Part shown: one piece after another, positions 10,481 to 22,062 of the stretch | Numbering within the stretch: position 1 is the first letter of the stretch | Layout: every line of letters begins with the position of its first letter | Source of the DNA: Lophium mytilinum | Lineage: Eukaryota > Ascomycota > Dothideomycetes > Mytilinidiales > Mytilinidiaceae | Direction of reading: 5' to 3' | Assembly (NCBI GenBank): GCA_010093605.1 | Contig: MU004194.1 | Span: 667,793-731,792, forward strand | DNA: 64,000 nucleotides | Program-made: the position numbers and the translations under genes | The notes under the pieces: model-generated | Seen by the model: only the letters and a program-made list of their open reading frames with translations | What the model was told of the DNA's origin: nothing | The model's database searches: none

Positions 10481-12870
10481 ATGGCAACAACATACGGGAG
10501 CGCGTCGGGTGACTCGCGGCGGGGGGTATCATCTCCTCGACCGAAAGGCCGTGGTATGACGCATCCACTATCGCGAAGCTGTGCAATCGGTTCTTATCCT
10601 CTAATGTTTCTTGTGTAGAGACGAAGAATGTTTTCTGCCGAAATGTTACAATATATGGCCACTGTCGGTTCAAAGATAGTGAGTATCCTGCTCAGTTTTC
10701 AGCAACGAAATCCCCCGTCACCATGGCACTAAGCTTCCTCGGCTCATTGGCTAGCTCGCCTAGAGCTCTCGTTCTACTTCTTCAAACAACACCAATCACC
10801 TCCACCCCTACTACAGCCTGCCACGCCGTGCCCGACTACCAGTGCTTTGTGTGATCTACCATGGGCGGCTTCACTGACTGGAATCCTTTAGCCTGTCCCT
10901 ATGAGCACGACGCGTCGAAGCTGAAGAACGCGTCGACTCAGAACGAGAATATCAAGAAACGCTTCAACGTCGACTCGCCCGCCTTCACTCCACTTCAGCC
11001 GGCCACCAATGGTGCCACAACTTCCGCAGCGAGGGGCGCAGCTATCTCTCCCAAGGCAGCTGGCGCCGCGATCTTCACTCCAAAAGCTCAGAGATCCAGT
11101 AAGTCAACCGTCTCACTGCTAGCTACTGTTTCGGTCTCGTACTTAATTGCAGAGTAGATAATTCTACCCCTCTCCACGTGAAGGAGCCCATAGAATGGCT
11201 TCCCCAAGACTACTCGGAGTTCGTCCCTCAAAACTTCGACGCTCAGCTAGTATGTAGTTCCACAACTTGTCTGTCCTTAAGCCAGTATCTAATTACTTAT
11301 CTGCCAGGCCGATGCTGCTGCAACATCACAATTATACGATCCGTTCAGCACTTCCACTGTTTCGGGATCTACTCACCCTAGCGCCGCATTGAATCCTTAT
11401 GCCCAGGACGCGTCTGCACTCACTGGAGCTGCATTCTACCAGAACTCCAACACCTTCCAAACCTCACCAGCTCATCACCTCTACTGGCCAATTGGACCGC
11501 AACCGTCGAATTTGCTCGCGTATCAACGCACGGCGCATGATTTCTTTATTCCGGAAAACCTGAGGGAAGAATTGCACAGAAAGTCCGAAATCTCACGACA
11601 GGTCTTGCCCAACTCATCACTGCCCCCCCTCGAGCAGTACCACTCTCTCGTCTGCTTGGACACGACACAGCAGAAAAATCAGGCTCTACTTGGTTACCAG
11701 AGCTGGGTCTATAAGGCTGTGTCTAGCAAAGACGGCAACACCTACGCGCTCCGGAGGCTAGAGGGGTTCCGCTTGACGAACGAAAATGCTATCCGTACCG
11801 TGCAGAGCTGGAAGCGCGTGTACAACGGCGGAGTTGTAACGATCCATGACGCCTTCACGACCCGCGTTTTCGGCGACAGTTCACTCATAATTGTGACTGA
11901 CTATCACCCTTGCTCAAAGTCCCTCGCAGAAGAACACTTCCGACCCACGGCTATGCCGCGGTATCCAGGAGCTAGACCAGTGACTGCAGTACATATCCAA
12001 GAGCAGGCTCTTTGGGGTTATATCGTGCAGATCGCGTCAGCCTTGAAGACAATCCATGGAATGAACTTAGCTGCTCGGCTTATAACCCCATCCAAGGTCC
12101 TACTGACCTCCAAAAACCGTGTCCGGCTCAATGCCTGCGCCATACTCGATGTCGTACATTACGACAACGCACGCCCTCTTGCCGAACTTCAAGCAGACGA
12201 CTTCATGCAGCTAGGCCGAATGATCCTGAGCCTCGCAACCAACAACCCGAATGTCCAGCTCAATATGCAGAAATCCTTTGACCAGATGCCACGAACCTAC
12301 AGCCCGCGACTCAAAGACTGTATTCTCTGGCTGGTTGCTCCCGTGCCCGCCAATACCACTCCTGCATCACCCACCACTGGCGTAGCCTCACCCCAGAAGG
12401 ATATCGACACGTTCCTTCCTTACATTACTGATCAACTCACCACCATGCTCGACAACACGATTCACGCCGAAGACACTCTTACAAACGCTCTCGCACGTGA
12501 ACTCGAGTCCTCGCGCCTCGTGCGCCTTCTAGTCAAACTCAACTTCATCAACGAGCGCCCTGAGCTCGACGGCTCCCTTCCCGGTGCCTCAGCCTCCACC
12601 GCCGCGAACGCCTGGTCTGAGACCGGCGAGCGCTACTACCTCAAGCTCTTCCGCGACTACGTCTTCCATCAGGTAGATGCGCAGGGCCATCCTGTGACGG
12701 ACCTTGCCCATGTGCTTAACTGTCTCAACAAGCTGGATGCTGGGAGCGAAGAAAGAGTGAACCTCATTACTAGGGATGAGCAAAGCGTACTTGTTGTCAC
12801 CTATCGAGAGCTCAAGCGCGGAATGGACAGTGCGTTTCAGGACCTTGTGAAGGCAGGCAACAGGAGGTGA
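10481..12870 (+). CDS. PAN3: PAN2-PAN3 deadenylase regulatory subunit PAN3
   Basis: Five exons (10481-10553, 10619-10678, 10892-11098, 11155-11249, 11308-12870) give about 665 residues. The first two short exons restore the N-terminal CCCH zinc finger: C31-x8-C40 (CRNVTIYGHC), then x5-C46-x3-H50, with the last Cys and His on exon 3 after a 213-nt intron. Next come a basic linker (SSPRPKGRETKN), the PAM2-like and linker region (DYSEFVPQNFD), a degenerate protein-kinase fold (YALRRLEGFRLTNENAI, FGDSSLIIVTDYHP) and the C-terminal knob (WSETGERYYLKLFRDYVFH, QSVLVVTYRELKRGMDSAF). PAN3 is a pseudokinase that dimerises and brings PAN2 nuclease to poly(A)-bound mRNA in the cytoplasm. The acceptor of exon 4 is ambiguous (AG at 11154 or 11157; both keep frame, while AG at 11152 meets a stop). 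Confidence 0.93.
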
Positions 12871-13971
12871 GAGATGCTGACAGGGGTCTCCTCATCGCCA
12901 AGACAAGCCTTCCGGGTCGTTCAAATAGCAGTGCGATCCTTGTATGCTCACTTTGCTCTAGGTCCCTGGGATGGGAATCAGAATCGGAAAGCGAGTAAAC
13001 GGTCGAGCGAAGATGCTTGGTTTTTTGTTTTTTGTTTATTTACTTTGCAGCTTGGAGGGAATGATTGAGAGGAATCCCTGACGGAACGACCGATTGGAAG
13101 CCCTGGAAGGACGACTGATTGAGAGTCCAGAGGGAGGAGGATTGATACATGTGTGTAGACAAGGGCGGAACTTGGTATGTGTTGAATAGGACAGATTACG
13201 AAATCAACTCTATAGCTTTCATGTTCAGTCGTATGGCCTGTGATTTGATACTACGAGACTTCGATCTATCGTGAAACTTGCTGTGGAGCAAATGAGAATC
13301 ATGAGTAGTCATTTGGAGTGAAGCTTGCGACGCTGCACGCCTCATAATCATGATTGAACATAATAAAACGCGTGGAACTATAACAAGATTGGTCTAGGAA
13401 CCCTAGCCTTTTTTATAATTTGCCCTCCATGCTTTCAAAGATGTCGTCTGGGCGTACTGAGAGAGTGCTCTTCAGGCCAGAGAGACATCTGTTGAGGTAA
13501 AATAGTGCAGATGTTACTGATGAACAGTCACGTTCAACTTCTGGACTACATGATAGATTAAACCACGACATACTGGCGATACTTATAAGTGCAAAGGTAG
13601 GTAACTGGGTGGCAAAGGTCATCCACATCTCAGGCATCGCCAAGGGCGCTAGGTGTGAGTGACGTGTGACGCCATCAACCCTCCTGCGCGCTCTATCACT
13701 TGTTGAAACTATATCCAGCCAGCCACTACTAAGAGGCAGTGACGATGCCGCCTGATGATCTTATATCGCGACACCGCCCTCCTCGTGCTCCACGCCCTTT
13801 CCCACGACCCCCTGATCCAACCACCTTGAGCATCTGCATCTCCTCTACGACCCCGCGACCTAACCCCAAGCCATACATACTCGACCACGCACCCTCAACC
13901 CCAGGAACACACGCAAGGACCACGTTACCCAGATCACGCTCCCTAAACAAATACACCACCTACATATCATC
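12871..13971. other. intergenic
   Basis: This is the 3' flank of PAN3 followed by the promoter of the App1-like gene. Small frames at 13413-13643 (minus) and 13739-14059 (plus) have no family features. Nothing else is seen. Confidence 0.5.
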
Positions 13972-15207
13972 ATGGCCCCCGAAAGCATGGCCGCGATGGC
14001 TGGACAAACCAGGCAACGCATGCAGCAGAACGAAGAAGACCGTCAAACCCGCTCTCTAGGGGACTTCGCAGAAATCGAAGCCGCCATGCCCGCGCTTACG
14101 AGCCGCTTTCAGTTCTCCCTCAAGGACAACCTCTCCTCGTACCTCGGATCCAAGAACCCCTTCTACAGCTATGTTGACCCTGAGAAGCACAAGGTGTGGG
14201 TTCTCGACAACACTGCCTACGAGCTGAATGGCCAAGCTGGAGATTGGCACGCGGAATTTGTTGCAGCGATCTTTCTCAAGGGAAGCGGCAAAGATATAAG
14301 CAAAGTTGTGGCAGACATTGCGGAGAAGATTGGCCTGGCAGGCGACGAGGAAGCTGAAAAGACCATTGCGAAGAGACTCCAACCATTCCTGGATGCCATC
14401 GTACCGGCACGCGCGGTCAATATCAACTTCTTGGGCAACAACAAACTCAGACTTGGACCCAGTGGACGGGATGGCGTCAGCAGCGATGTGATTACCCTTC
14501 CCCGGGGACAGTATCAAGACGGCCAAATCTCGACTTCTAGTGCCATCAAAGCAGATGCCATAGACTTCAAAACTGTTTTTGCGAGCCCAAAGGGCTGGGC
14601 CGTTATTAGCGATATCGACGATACTATTAAGAAAACGTTGACATCTTCAGCCGTCGGGATCTTGAAGACAACATTCGCAGAAGAGCCAGAAGCTATCGCA
14701 GGCATGCCGGAGCTGTACAAACATATCGTAGAGAAGCTGGATGCACCCCCCTTCTTCTACCTCTCCGCGTCTCCGTATAACCTTTACCCCTTTCTCCATG
14801 ACTTCAGGTCGGCGTACTATCCTCAAGGCACTATGATCCTAAGAGATGCATCGTGGATGAATCTTGCTGGACTTTTGACGAATCTGACGCAAGGGACGCA
14901 AGCGTACAAGACTGATCGCATCGAAAAGATCCACAGCTGGCTCCCAACTCGAAAATTCGTCTGCCTCGGCGATAGCACACAGACCGATCCGGAGAGTTAT
15001 GGAGAAATGTATCGTAAATTCCCCGACGGCTTTATCGGCGCAATCTACATTCGAAAGGTCACAGGCGTGGCTGAGATGGATGAGAGTAAGAAGAACAGCT
15101 CGGAGAGGTTTGAGAAGGCGTTCAAAGATGTGCCACAGGATGTGTGGTATGTTTTCGAAGATGCGAATGAGCTCTATGCGCAAGTGGACAAGCTGGTATC
15201 AACATGA
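13972..15207 (+). CDS. App1-like phosphatidate phosphatase (DUF2183 family)
   Basis: A single exon of 411 residues. The catalytic HAD-type DxDxT motif is seen in WAVISDIDDTIKKT (near residue 210), followed by PFFYLSASPYNLYPFLHDF and KFVCLGDSTQTDPESYGEM, the order found in the App1 catalytic domain. N-terminal to it is a beta-rich region (VWVLDNTAYELNGQAGDWH). App1 of yeast dephosphorylates phosphatidic acid and diacylglycerol pyrophosphate and associates with actin patches and endocytic proteins. Here the long C-terminal proline-rich part of yeast App1 is absent, so this is a shorter family member. No signal peptide or membrane segment is seen. The start is the first ATG of the frame. Confidence 0.87.
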   Translation: MAPESMAAMAGQTRQRMQQNEEDRQTRSLGDFAEIEAAMPALTSRFQFSLKDNLSSYLGSKNPFYSYVDPEKHKVWVLDNTAYELNGQAGDWHAEFVAAIFLKGSGKDISKVVADIAEKIGLAGDEEAEKTIAKRLQPFLDAIVPARAVNINFLGNNKLRLGPSGRDGVSSDVITLPRGQYQDGQISTSSAIKADAIDFKTVFASPKGWAVISDIDDTIKKTLTSSAVGILKTTFAEEPEAIAGMPELYKHIVEKLDAPPFFYLSASPYNLYPFLHDFRSAYYPQGTMILRDASWMNLAGLLTNLTQGTQAYKTDRIEKIHSWLPTRKFVCLGDSTQTDPESYGEMYRKFPDGFIGAIYIRKVTGVAEMDESKKNSSERFEKAFKDVPQDVWYVFEDANELYAQVDKLVST

Positions 15208-16194
15208 GTGATTGATGTATGCATGGTAACATGGTGGGATTTTGTTTGCGGCGATCATTTTACGCTGAATGGATGAATCAACGAAGCGCGTATATAGTCA
15301 GTTCTAACTAGTAACCTAATTCAATCAATCGTATCCCTACAACGACACTGTTTTCCTGCAAAACAATGCTGAAGTCAATGTAGTTGCCTCACGTGACTCG
15401 GCCTTCTGCAGATCATCCGAACCTCCTACACACACCTATACACTCCAACCCACCGCAAGAAGTCCACGAACATCACTCTCATCTTGTAGATGACCATAAG
15501 CAGTTTGTTTTTCGTTCTGAGGAAGTCGCAACTGACCTGCGCCTCTACCTCTTAGGCGCACACGTATCCGACGTCATTTGACGGAGTCCGATCACAGTAA
15601 GCGGACGTGTTTCATGGACGATTCATGTCCGTTCCGACACACCAACTCCTTGCTTAGATGCACGAATAGTCTCACACAACTAGTTGGGTCGCTTGCAGGA
15701 GTAATGGTGACTTTCCTATTCGATAGTCGCTCCGGACCTGAAGAACGCGGGTGTGTATCTTGAGTGGTGCTAGAATTTTGAAGTCTATGACAATATCAAA
15801 GACTCAACATTACTCACTAAGAAGTACTGAAACGAGAATGGTGGTCGTACGGTGCTGATTTTGATCATTGTTTCCCAGCATTTCTCATTCTGCGAGGCTT
15901 CATTTCCTGTACGAAAACTTGGAGATGTCTTTTTCAAATATTCCGGACTTTCCCACGTCTACTGCATAACCCAGGACTGACCAAGCTTTCCATCTTCTCC
16001 CGCCAACACCGCCCAGGACTCTACGCAGGCAGTGGAAGCCCTGTCAGCCACGGACATGTCGATCTCTTGGCGCCCCCATGCTCGCACCTCTTCCGATGCT
16101 TATATAGATCTTGGAGTACTTTTCTGTCCAAGCAAACACCTCACCCATCTCTTGTTTTCCTATTCCTCTCTTAATCTCGTTATTCTAGCCCAAC
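15208..16194. other. intergenic, upstream of P450
   Basis: No gene is recognised in this 1 kb stretch. Its end is the promoter of the P450 gene. Short plus-strand frames near 15384 and 15578 have no motifs. Confidence 0.5.
16099..16108 (+). promoter_or_regulatory. TATA-like box for the P450 gene
   Basis: A tatatag core lies about 90 bases before the ATG at 16195, with a C/T-rich leader between. The motif is seen; promoter use is inferred. Confidence 0.5.
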
Positions 16195-17897
16195 ATGGCT
16201 TCGTCAGACGTGTTCCAGGCGATCACAGACGTCGTCTCGAAAGAGAAGGTGATGTTTTGGGGCAGCATCTTTGTAGTAGCTGCTGGAAGCTACTTTCTCA
16301 GCTATGTGATGAATGCGCAGGCGATGTCGAAGATCCCGATGATCGGGAAAGAGATGGGAAATCAGAGGCAAAGGGAGAAGATTTTCTTGGGCAGGGCGAA
16401 GATGCTACTACAACAAGGTTATCACAAGGTACGGTTCTGAGTGGATCTTGAGTAGAACTTAATTGCTAATGCTTTGATTGCAGTTCAAGAAGAACGGTAT
16501 CTTCAGAATCACTACCGCTGAAGGAACTCGCGTCATTATCAACCGCAAATTCTTGGACGAGATTAGAGACATGTCTGATGATATTATCAGCTTCGAGAGC
16601 GCTCTTGAAGAGGTTAGCTGCTACTTTTCGAGCAGTAGTCTTCAATACTAATTCTTCATAATAGACACTCGAGACTAAGTACACTACTATTCCCACGGAC
16701 GAGTACCTCATCAACCACTGCGTCAAGGCCGATTTGACTCCAGGTCTTGCGAGGCTGACAGACGCCATTGATGAAGAGGTCAAACATGGCATTAGCACCG
16801 AACTCCCCCAGTCTACCGACTGGACTGCCATTAAGCTTAGCCCAAAGCTACTCCGAATGGTCGCCATGATCTCTGGCCGCGTCTTCATCGGCCCAGACAA
16901 CTGTCGCAACGAGAGCTGGATTAAGATCGCCGTAGACTATACTCTCAACGTCTTCACTGGCCAGCGAGCTATCAAGGCATGGCGCCCAATCTGGAGACCT
17001 TTCGTTTACCGGTTCCTACCCGAGATCCGCGAGATTCACGCTCGTCGCGAAGACGCTAGGAAGCTCCTCGTACCAATCGTGCAGCAACGAGAAGCTATGA
17101 AGGGCAAGTGGGGTGACAACAAGCCCGACGACATGATGCAATGGATGATGGACAAGGCCGATGCATGGAACGTGAAGGGTGATGAACGTCAAGCGTTCCA
17201 GCAGCTCACTCTCAGCATGGCTGCCATCCACACCACCGTCATGTCCGTCACACAAGCACTATACGATCTCGCTGCCATGCCCCAATACATCCAACCCCTC
17301 CGCGACGAGGTCAAGGAAGCCCTCTCTCAATCCGGCGGTAAATTCGACAGGAACGTCCTCAGCAAGCTCCACCTCATGGACAGCTTCATGAAAGAATCCC
17401 AGCGCTACAACCCCCCCGGCTTCAGTAAGCTCGCCCCGTGCCCACCCCTAAAGAGTCCCCACTAACCAACCCCAGCCTCCTTCCGCCGCAAAGTCCGCCG
17501 CGGCGTCTCCCTCTCCGACGGCACGTACCTCCCCGCCGGCGTCACCATCGAAGTCCCCTCACACGCCATCGCGCGCGACCCCGAATTGTACCCGGACCCG
17601 GAGAAGTTCGACGCCTACCGCTTCTACAACATGCGCAAGGAGGGCCACAAAGACGCGGACCGCCACCAGTTCGTCGCCGTCACGCCCGCGAGCCTGCACT
17701 TTGGGTACGGGAAGCACGCGTGCCCCGGCCGCTTCTTCGCGGCGAGCGAGATTAAGTTGATTCTTGCGAATATGCTGCTGCAGTACGATATCAAGGTCGA
17801 CAAGCCCGAGGAGGGGCGGTACAAGAACATCGAGTTTGCGCACCAGAACATCCCGGATCCGAGGCGGGATTTGCTGTTTAGGAAGTTGAGGACTTGA
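16195..17897 (+). CDS. cytochrome P450 monooxygenase
   Basis: Four exons (16195-16428, 16484-16612, 16665-17424, 17476-17897) give 514 residues with consistent phases. An N-terminal membrane anchor is seen (MFWGSIFVVAAGSYFLSYVM). The heme loop is FGYGKHACPGRFF, and ExxR appears as ESQR after helix K. The I-helix stretch SMAAIHTTVMSVTQALYDLAA lacks the usual acidic Asp/Glu of A/GGxD/ET but matches the AAIHTT variant common in the fungal ent-kaurene-oxidase-like P450 group (CYP68/CYP503 neighbourhood, from memory). It acts at the ER. The substrate cannot be read from sequence. No terpene cyclase, PKS or NRPS lies nearby, so cluster membership is not supported. Confidence 0.92.
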
Positions 17898-18085
17898 CGG
17901 GGGAATTAGGTAGGAATGGGAGAGGGGGGGTTTGTGGAGTAAGGGAGCTCGTAGAATGTATCAAATAGAAGCGTTCTTGGATTTGAGATAAATGCCCCAT
18001 GCTCACTACCTACTAAATTGCACAGTCTTACCATATTGGTTAGTTAGTAAAGCTTCCACTTCTCTACCTTCCGCTGCTCCCACAA

Positions 18086-19105
18086 TCACTTCTCGACCCA
18101 CGTCTCAACCCACTCCTCGCCCCTCTTCACAACCACCCGACGCACCAGCCTCTCCCTCCTGTTGCCGACACCTCCTGTTCTCATGCGTAGGTCCATCCGC
18201 CGTGACTCCTCGTCGAATTTCTCCATCGACTGCTGCAGCGGCAGCGGAGTCGTCCACCACAAGCGCCACCGCTCCGGATGCTGTGCTACAGGGTCCAAGA
18301 GCGTATTCCCGGCGGGGATGAGGTGCAGAGGTCGAGGAACTGATTGGGGTGCTGGCGGAGGAGGAGGCGCGTGGAAGATGGAGGACAAGAGTGAGGTGAG
18401 AGTCGGGGTATCGGCGGGCTGGAGTTGGGGGATTGGAGAGGGCTGGAAGTGTCGAGGCCCTGATTGTCGGTTGGAGCGGGGTTGGGTTGCGGTTATGCTC
18501 TGATGGGGCCGTGTAACGGGTTGATGTGTTGCCCCAGGGCTGCCATAGATTCGTTCCCTGGAAGGTGGTGGCTGCTGAGGTCGTCTTTCGGGGGCTGTTG
18601 TCTCTCTATGAGTCGACGAAAACGAGAGGTGGGCGTTGGATGGTCTGCTGGATAGTCTAGAGGCTAAGGATATCGTAGCAGGTGTAGAAAGTCGAGGAGT
18701 AAAATCTGGTCTTCCTCGTGCGGTTGTTGAGTCTCCGGAAGATTGTGCGGGCGAGGACTGGCGGTGAGATGGTCTGATGGGTGTTGAAGGACGAGAAGCA
18801 AAACCTGGTCTACCTGGAGTGGTGGGTGCGCCGGAAGACGGTGCATGCGAGCGTTGCGGGCTGGCTGGCCTAATAGATGTGGGTATTGTCCTAGAGGGAG
18901 TTGATGGTCTAGGGGGCGGCTCGCGAGAACGAAAGCGAGGGTGGGGACTAGAGCTTCGCTTTCGTGATGGTCGATATCGCAATTGTTCCTCGGTAAGGCT
19001 GAAGCGAACTCTCTTCTCACTACTACTCGTTTTCTTAAGAATGGATTTGGGTTGGGGAGGAGTGCTCGACGGCCCTCCAAGGAAGGAAGCTAGGGTAGAG
19101 AGCAT
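18086..19105 (-). CDS. disordered Pro/Ser-rich protein with SILK and RVxF motifs
   Basis: A single exon of 339 residues, strongly biased to Pro, Ser, Arg and Thr (PRPSTPSRTIPTSIRPASPQ and similar), so probably mostly disordered. Near the N-terminus the stretch SILKKTSSSEKRVRFSL contains two short motifs that in other proteins bind protein phosphatase 1: SILK and RVxF, about 7 residues apart. The C-terminal 90 residues look ordered and basic (HPERWRLWWTTPLPLQQSMEKFDEE cannot be assigned to a family I know; RRERLVRRVVVKRGEEWVE follows). Function is unknown; a PP1-regulator role is only a hypothesis. The opposite-strand frames here are shadows. Confidence 0.6.
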   Translation of the reverse strand: MLSTLASFLGGPSSTPPQPKSILKKTSSSEKRVRFSLTEEQLRYRPSRKRSSSPHPRFRSREPPPRPSTPSRTIPTSIRPASPQRSHAPSSGAPTTPGRPGFASRPSTPIRPSHRQSSPAQSSGDSTTARGRPDFTPRLSTPATISLASRLSSRPSNAHLSFSSTHRETTAPERRPQQPPPSRERIYGSPGATHQPVTRPHQSITATQPRSNRQSGPRHFQPSPIPQLQPADTPTLTSLLSSIFHAPPPPPAPQSVPRPLHLIPAGNTLLDPVAQHPERWRLWWTTPLPLQQSMEKFDEESRRMDLRMRTGGVGNRRERLVRRVVVKRGEEWVETWVEK

Positions 19106-19439
19106 TGTTGCTCAGTATGGTTGAAGATTTTGATTATCTTTTTGCGGCTACTTTTCCAAGAATCTATTCTATATCTTGATTGTTTATAAAGTGAGAGACC
19201 GTGGAAATTGACTGTTGATTTGGCGGAAGTACGCTGTAAATGACACGTACAGGACAGCTCATCGACATCAACTCAAAGGACGGTACCTAGGTAGTCCGTT
19301 TTTCCTGCCCCTTCGTGGCTGAAATGGTCGAGTGTAGAGTGGCTAATGACGCTGTGAACACGAGGATCGCCGAGTGAAGGGCAGGCTTGACAACTAAGTA
19401 TCGCCGATTTCGCGAAAGCTCAATACAAAGGGTCGTCGC
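19106..19439. other. intergenic
   Basis: This is the promoter of the disordered-protein gene and the 3' flank of the sugar-porter gene. No other feature is seen. Confidence 0.5.
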
Positions 19440-21334
19440 TCAGGCAGCCACTGCTCTCACTTCGGTGATCCTATCTGCCGCAGCGCTATCCACACCCCTC
19501 TCGATTCCTGTTCCTGCTCCGCCATCCACAACCAAGAGACCTCCAACGTCGATTGGAGTACTACCATTTGCTCCTCTCATCGTGTTCAGTTCCAGACTGC
19601 TGCGATCGCTCCGTGCGCCCTCGCTACCTGCTGGGCTAACACCGGAGCGTGAAAATAGCTTCCGCAAGTGGTACATCCAACTCCGCGCCAGAGGGCGGTG
19701 ATGGAAAGCCGACTGGATGTCCTCGAGAGAGCGGCCACGTGTCTCTGGCATGTAAGCTGTAAGGACAAGGACGGTGCCAAGAGTTAAGAAGCCGAATAGG
19801 AAGTAAGCGCCGAATGAGGATTTGGCGAGGAAGATTGGTGTTGTAAACGCGACAAGCCAGTTCGTCAACTGCAATGTATAAGCATGAGTGCATTTAGAGA
19901 GGAAGTAGAACCTACGAAGTTGACACCCTGGGCAACGCAACTTGCGGCAGCTCGCGTTCGGGCAGGTTGGATTTCACTGGCATATAACTTTGCCGACACG
20001 GCCCATGTGAAGGCGTAAGTCAGGGCAAAAGCAAAGATCAACACTACTACCACCCATCGTACCGGGCCTGTGGAATGAACACTCTTTGAGGCGTAAAGAC
20101 TCCCAATAACGATCATACAGAAAGCTAGGCCAGAACCCCCTACGAGAATAGAGGTACGACGACCCACGCGATCAGCAACCAGGAAAGCTGGAATCGATAC
20201 GGCGAATATGAGGATTGCCGAGACTCCGGATGCAAGGAAAGAAGCGGACTGAGACGGGAGTCCGGCTTGCGCGAAGAGAGTGGGCGCATACTAGATATTA
20301 TGGTTAGCTTGCATGTTATTGTTTATTTTGTAGGGTTGACGAACGAATAGTACGCCGTCTATGCCACTCAGTTGCACCATTCCGAGAATGAACAACGCAA
20401 GCATGGTACGAGCGCGGTACTGTCGGCGGAAGATTATGAGGAAGCCTTCCAACGTCGAAGGCGCAGCATGAAGTTCATTAGTCGAGTTGAGGAAGTCTTT
20501 CTCCGCCTCGACGCGAGACAGGTTTAGTCGATCGCTCTCTTTCAAGGCTTCATCCCGTTTACCAGAGAGCATCAACCACCTCGGAGATGTTGGTAAAAAC
20601 CAAGTAGAGACTGCAAGTGTCAATGCGAAGGCGGCTTGGACGATATATGGTAGTCTCCAGGAGATCGAGGATGCGATCTTGGTTGATCCGTAGCATGTGA
20701 AGTACCCAGCACAGAGACCTGTCTACATTAGATTGAGCGATTCAAGCAAGCAGATTATATCTTACCAACTGTGGTAGCAAGCTGCGAAATGGACACGAGG
20801 ACGCCACGGCGCGCACTCGGAGAGATCTCGCTGACATATCTAGGGACACCAAATCAGTCCCGTAGCCAGATCAATCTCGATAATCTACTCACACGTAGCA
20901 GTTACTGAGCCAGAGCCCTTCTCCAAGTCCGCCCAGAGCTCGTCCAGAAAGAAACATAGGCAAGTGATACGCTCCGCCTTGGAGGGCTGCCCCGACAGTA
21001 AAGACAAGGGCGCCTGCCATGATGATAGATAGATGTCCATATCTATTCGCTAATTGGCCCGCAAAGAAGGATGGAAAGGCTCCGGTAAGCATGATCAGGG
21101 ATACAGTGAAGCCTCGCATTATAGGAGTGAGCTCTCCGAACGTATCCTGAAAGAACTTCATTTCTGTGACCGAACCGATAGAGCCGGTATCGTAACTAGG
21201 CTATGTCAATGATATGAGATTGATGTAAGGAGAATTGACTCATCTCACCCGTTGAGAAAGCCGCCAATCGATATGAGCGACGAGGCTACAACATAGCCGG
21301 GAGGGTTCACTATCTTCTTGAACACGGACGCCAT
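19440..21334 (-). CDS. MFS sugar porter
   Basis: Six exons (21334-21249, 21195-20893, 20839-20766, 20718-20345, 20290-19916, 19868-19440) give 546 residues with consistent phases. Sugar-porter marks are GGFLNGYDTGSIGSV in helix 1, YVYVSEISPSARRGVLVS after helix 4, PTSPRWLMLSGK in the central loop, ADRVGRRTSILVGG in the second half, and PETRGRSLEDI after helix 12. About twelve hydrophobic segments are seen. The family moves hexoses, pentoses or related polyols across the plasma membrane. The specificity is not readable. The donor of the fourth intron is gttcgt, weak but required by frame and motif. The C-terminal tail is long, Gly/Ala-rich and not conserved in type. Confidence 0.92.
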
Positions 21335-22062
21335 GATTGAGGCGAGTGTAAGGTTATGGATGAGTTCTTGTGTCAATGGTGGATAAATTGCTATATTGGC
21401 AGTCTGGTTGCACACGTTGAAGTGTTTATAGGGCTGCGGATCGCATTACAAATGCACCATCCCTGGTGTCCGTGACGTACGGTGAGAAGATGATAAGGAT
21501 GTCGCGTGGAATTGTGGGGTTCTGGTTGGACGGTGCTGCGGCCTTTGTTGGAGGTTGGAGAGGCGGGGTGAACTATCCGGGGTGCCCTATTCGCGTGGAC
21601 GATCGGGGAGAAAGGGCTAGACTCAGCTAGGCATCTTATACGACAACTCTCCCGCGTATGCTCGCCTTTTTTCTAAATGCGGAGAAAGATTACCATTCTG
21701 ACAGCCTGATGATGCGTTAGTCTTGTATTGTCCACACTATCCGTCGGCGGACCAATAATTAGACACATTGCAGAAGGTGAATGCTTGTGACTCATAGTAG
21801 GCTTCGCGTCACGAGAATGATGCTAGGCATCGCGCTGATAGAGATGGGTGAGCGGGTACTGTTCTTGAGTATCACTTTGGAGACTACGCACACTGCCAGG
21901 AGCAGCCCTGTTGCTAGAAGGTCATGCGATGGAGGCATCTTGGATTTCTGCAGCGTGCCATTTGATAATGCGACTTTACTTCAGAAGCACCATATGGACA
22001 CTCGTAGCAGTGGCAGACGAGTGTTCAAAGTGGTCTCCCATGAAACATTCGGACTAGGACAT
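21335..22062. other. intergenic
   Basis: This is the upstream region of the sugar-porter gene and the 3' flank of the F-box gene. A short plus-strand frame at 21781 runs into the F-box gene on the other strand and is taken as chance. No repeat is seen. Confidence 0.5.

Noticed and set aside
13739-14059. Plus-strand frame overlapping the App1-like start
   Set aside because: It is Pro/Thr-rich chance frame across a leader; the App1-like frame carries the family motifs.
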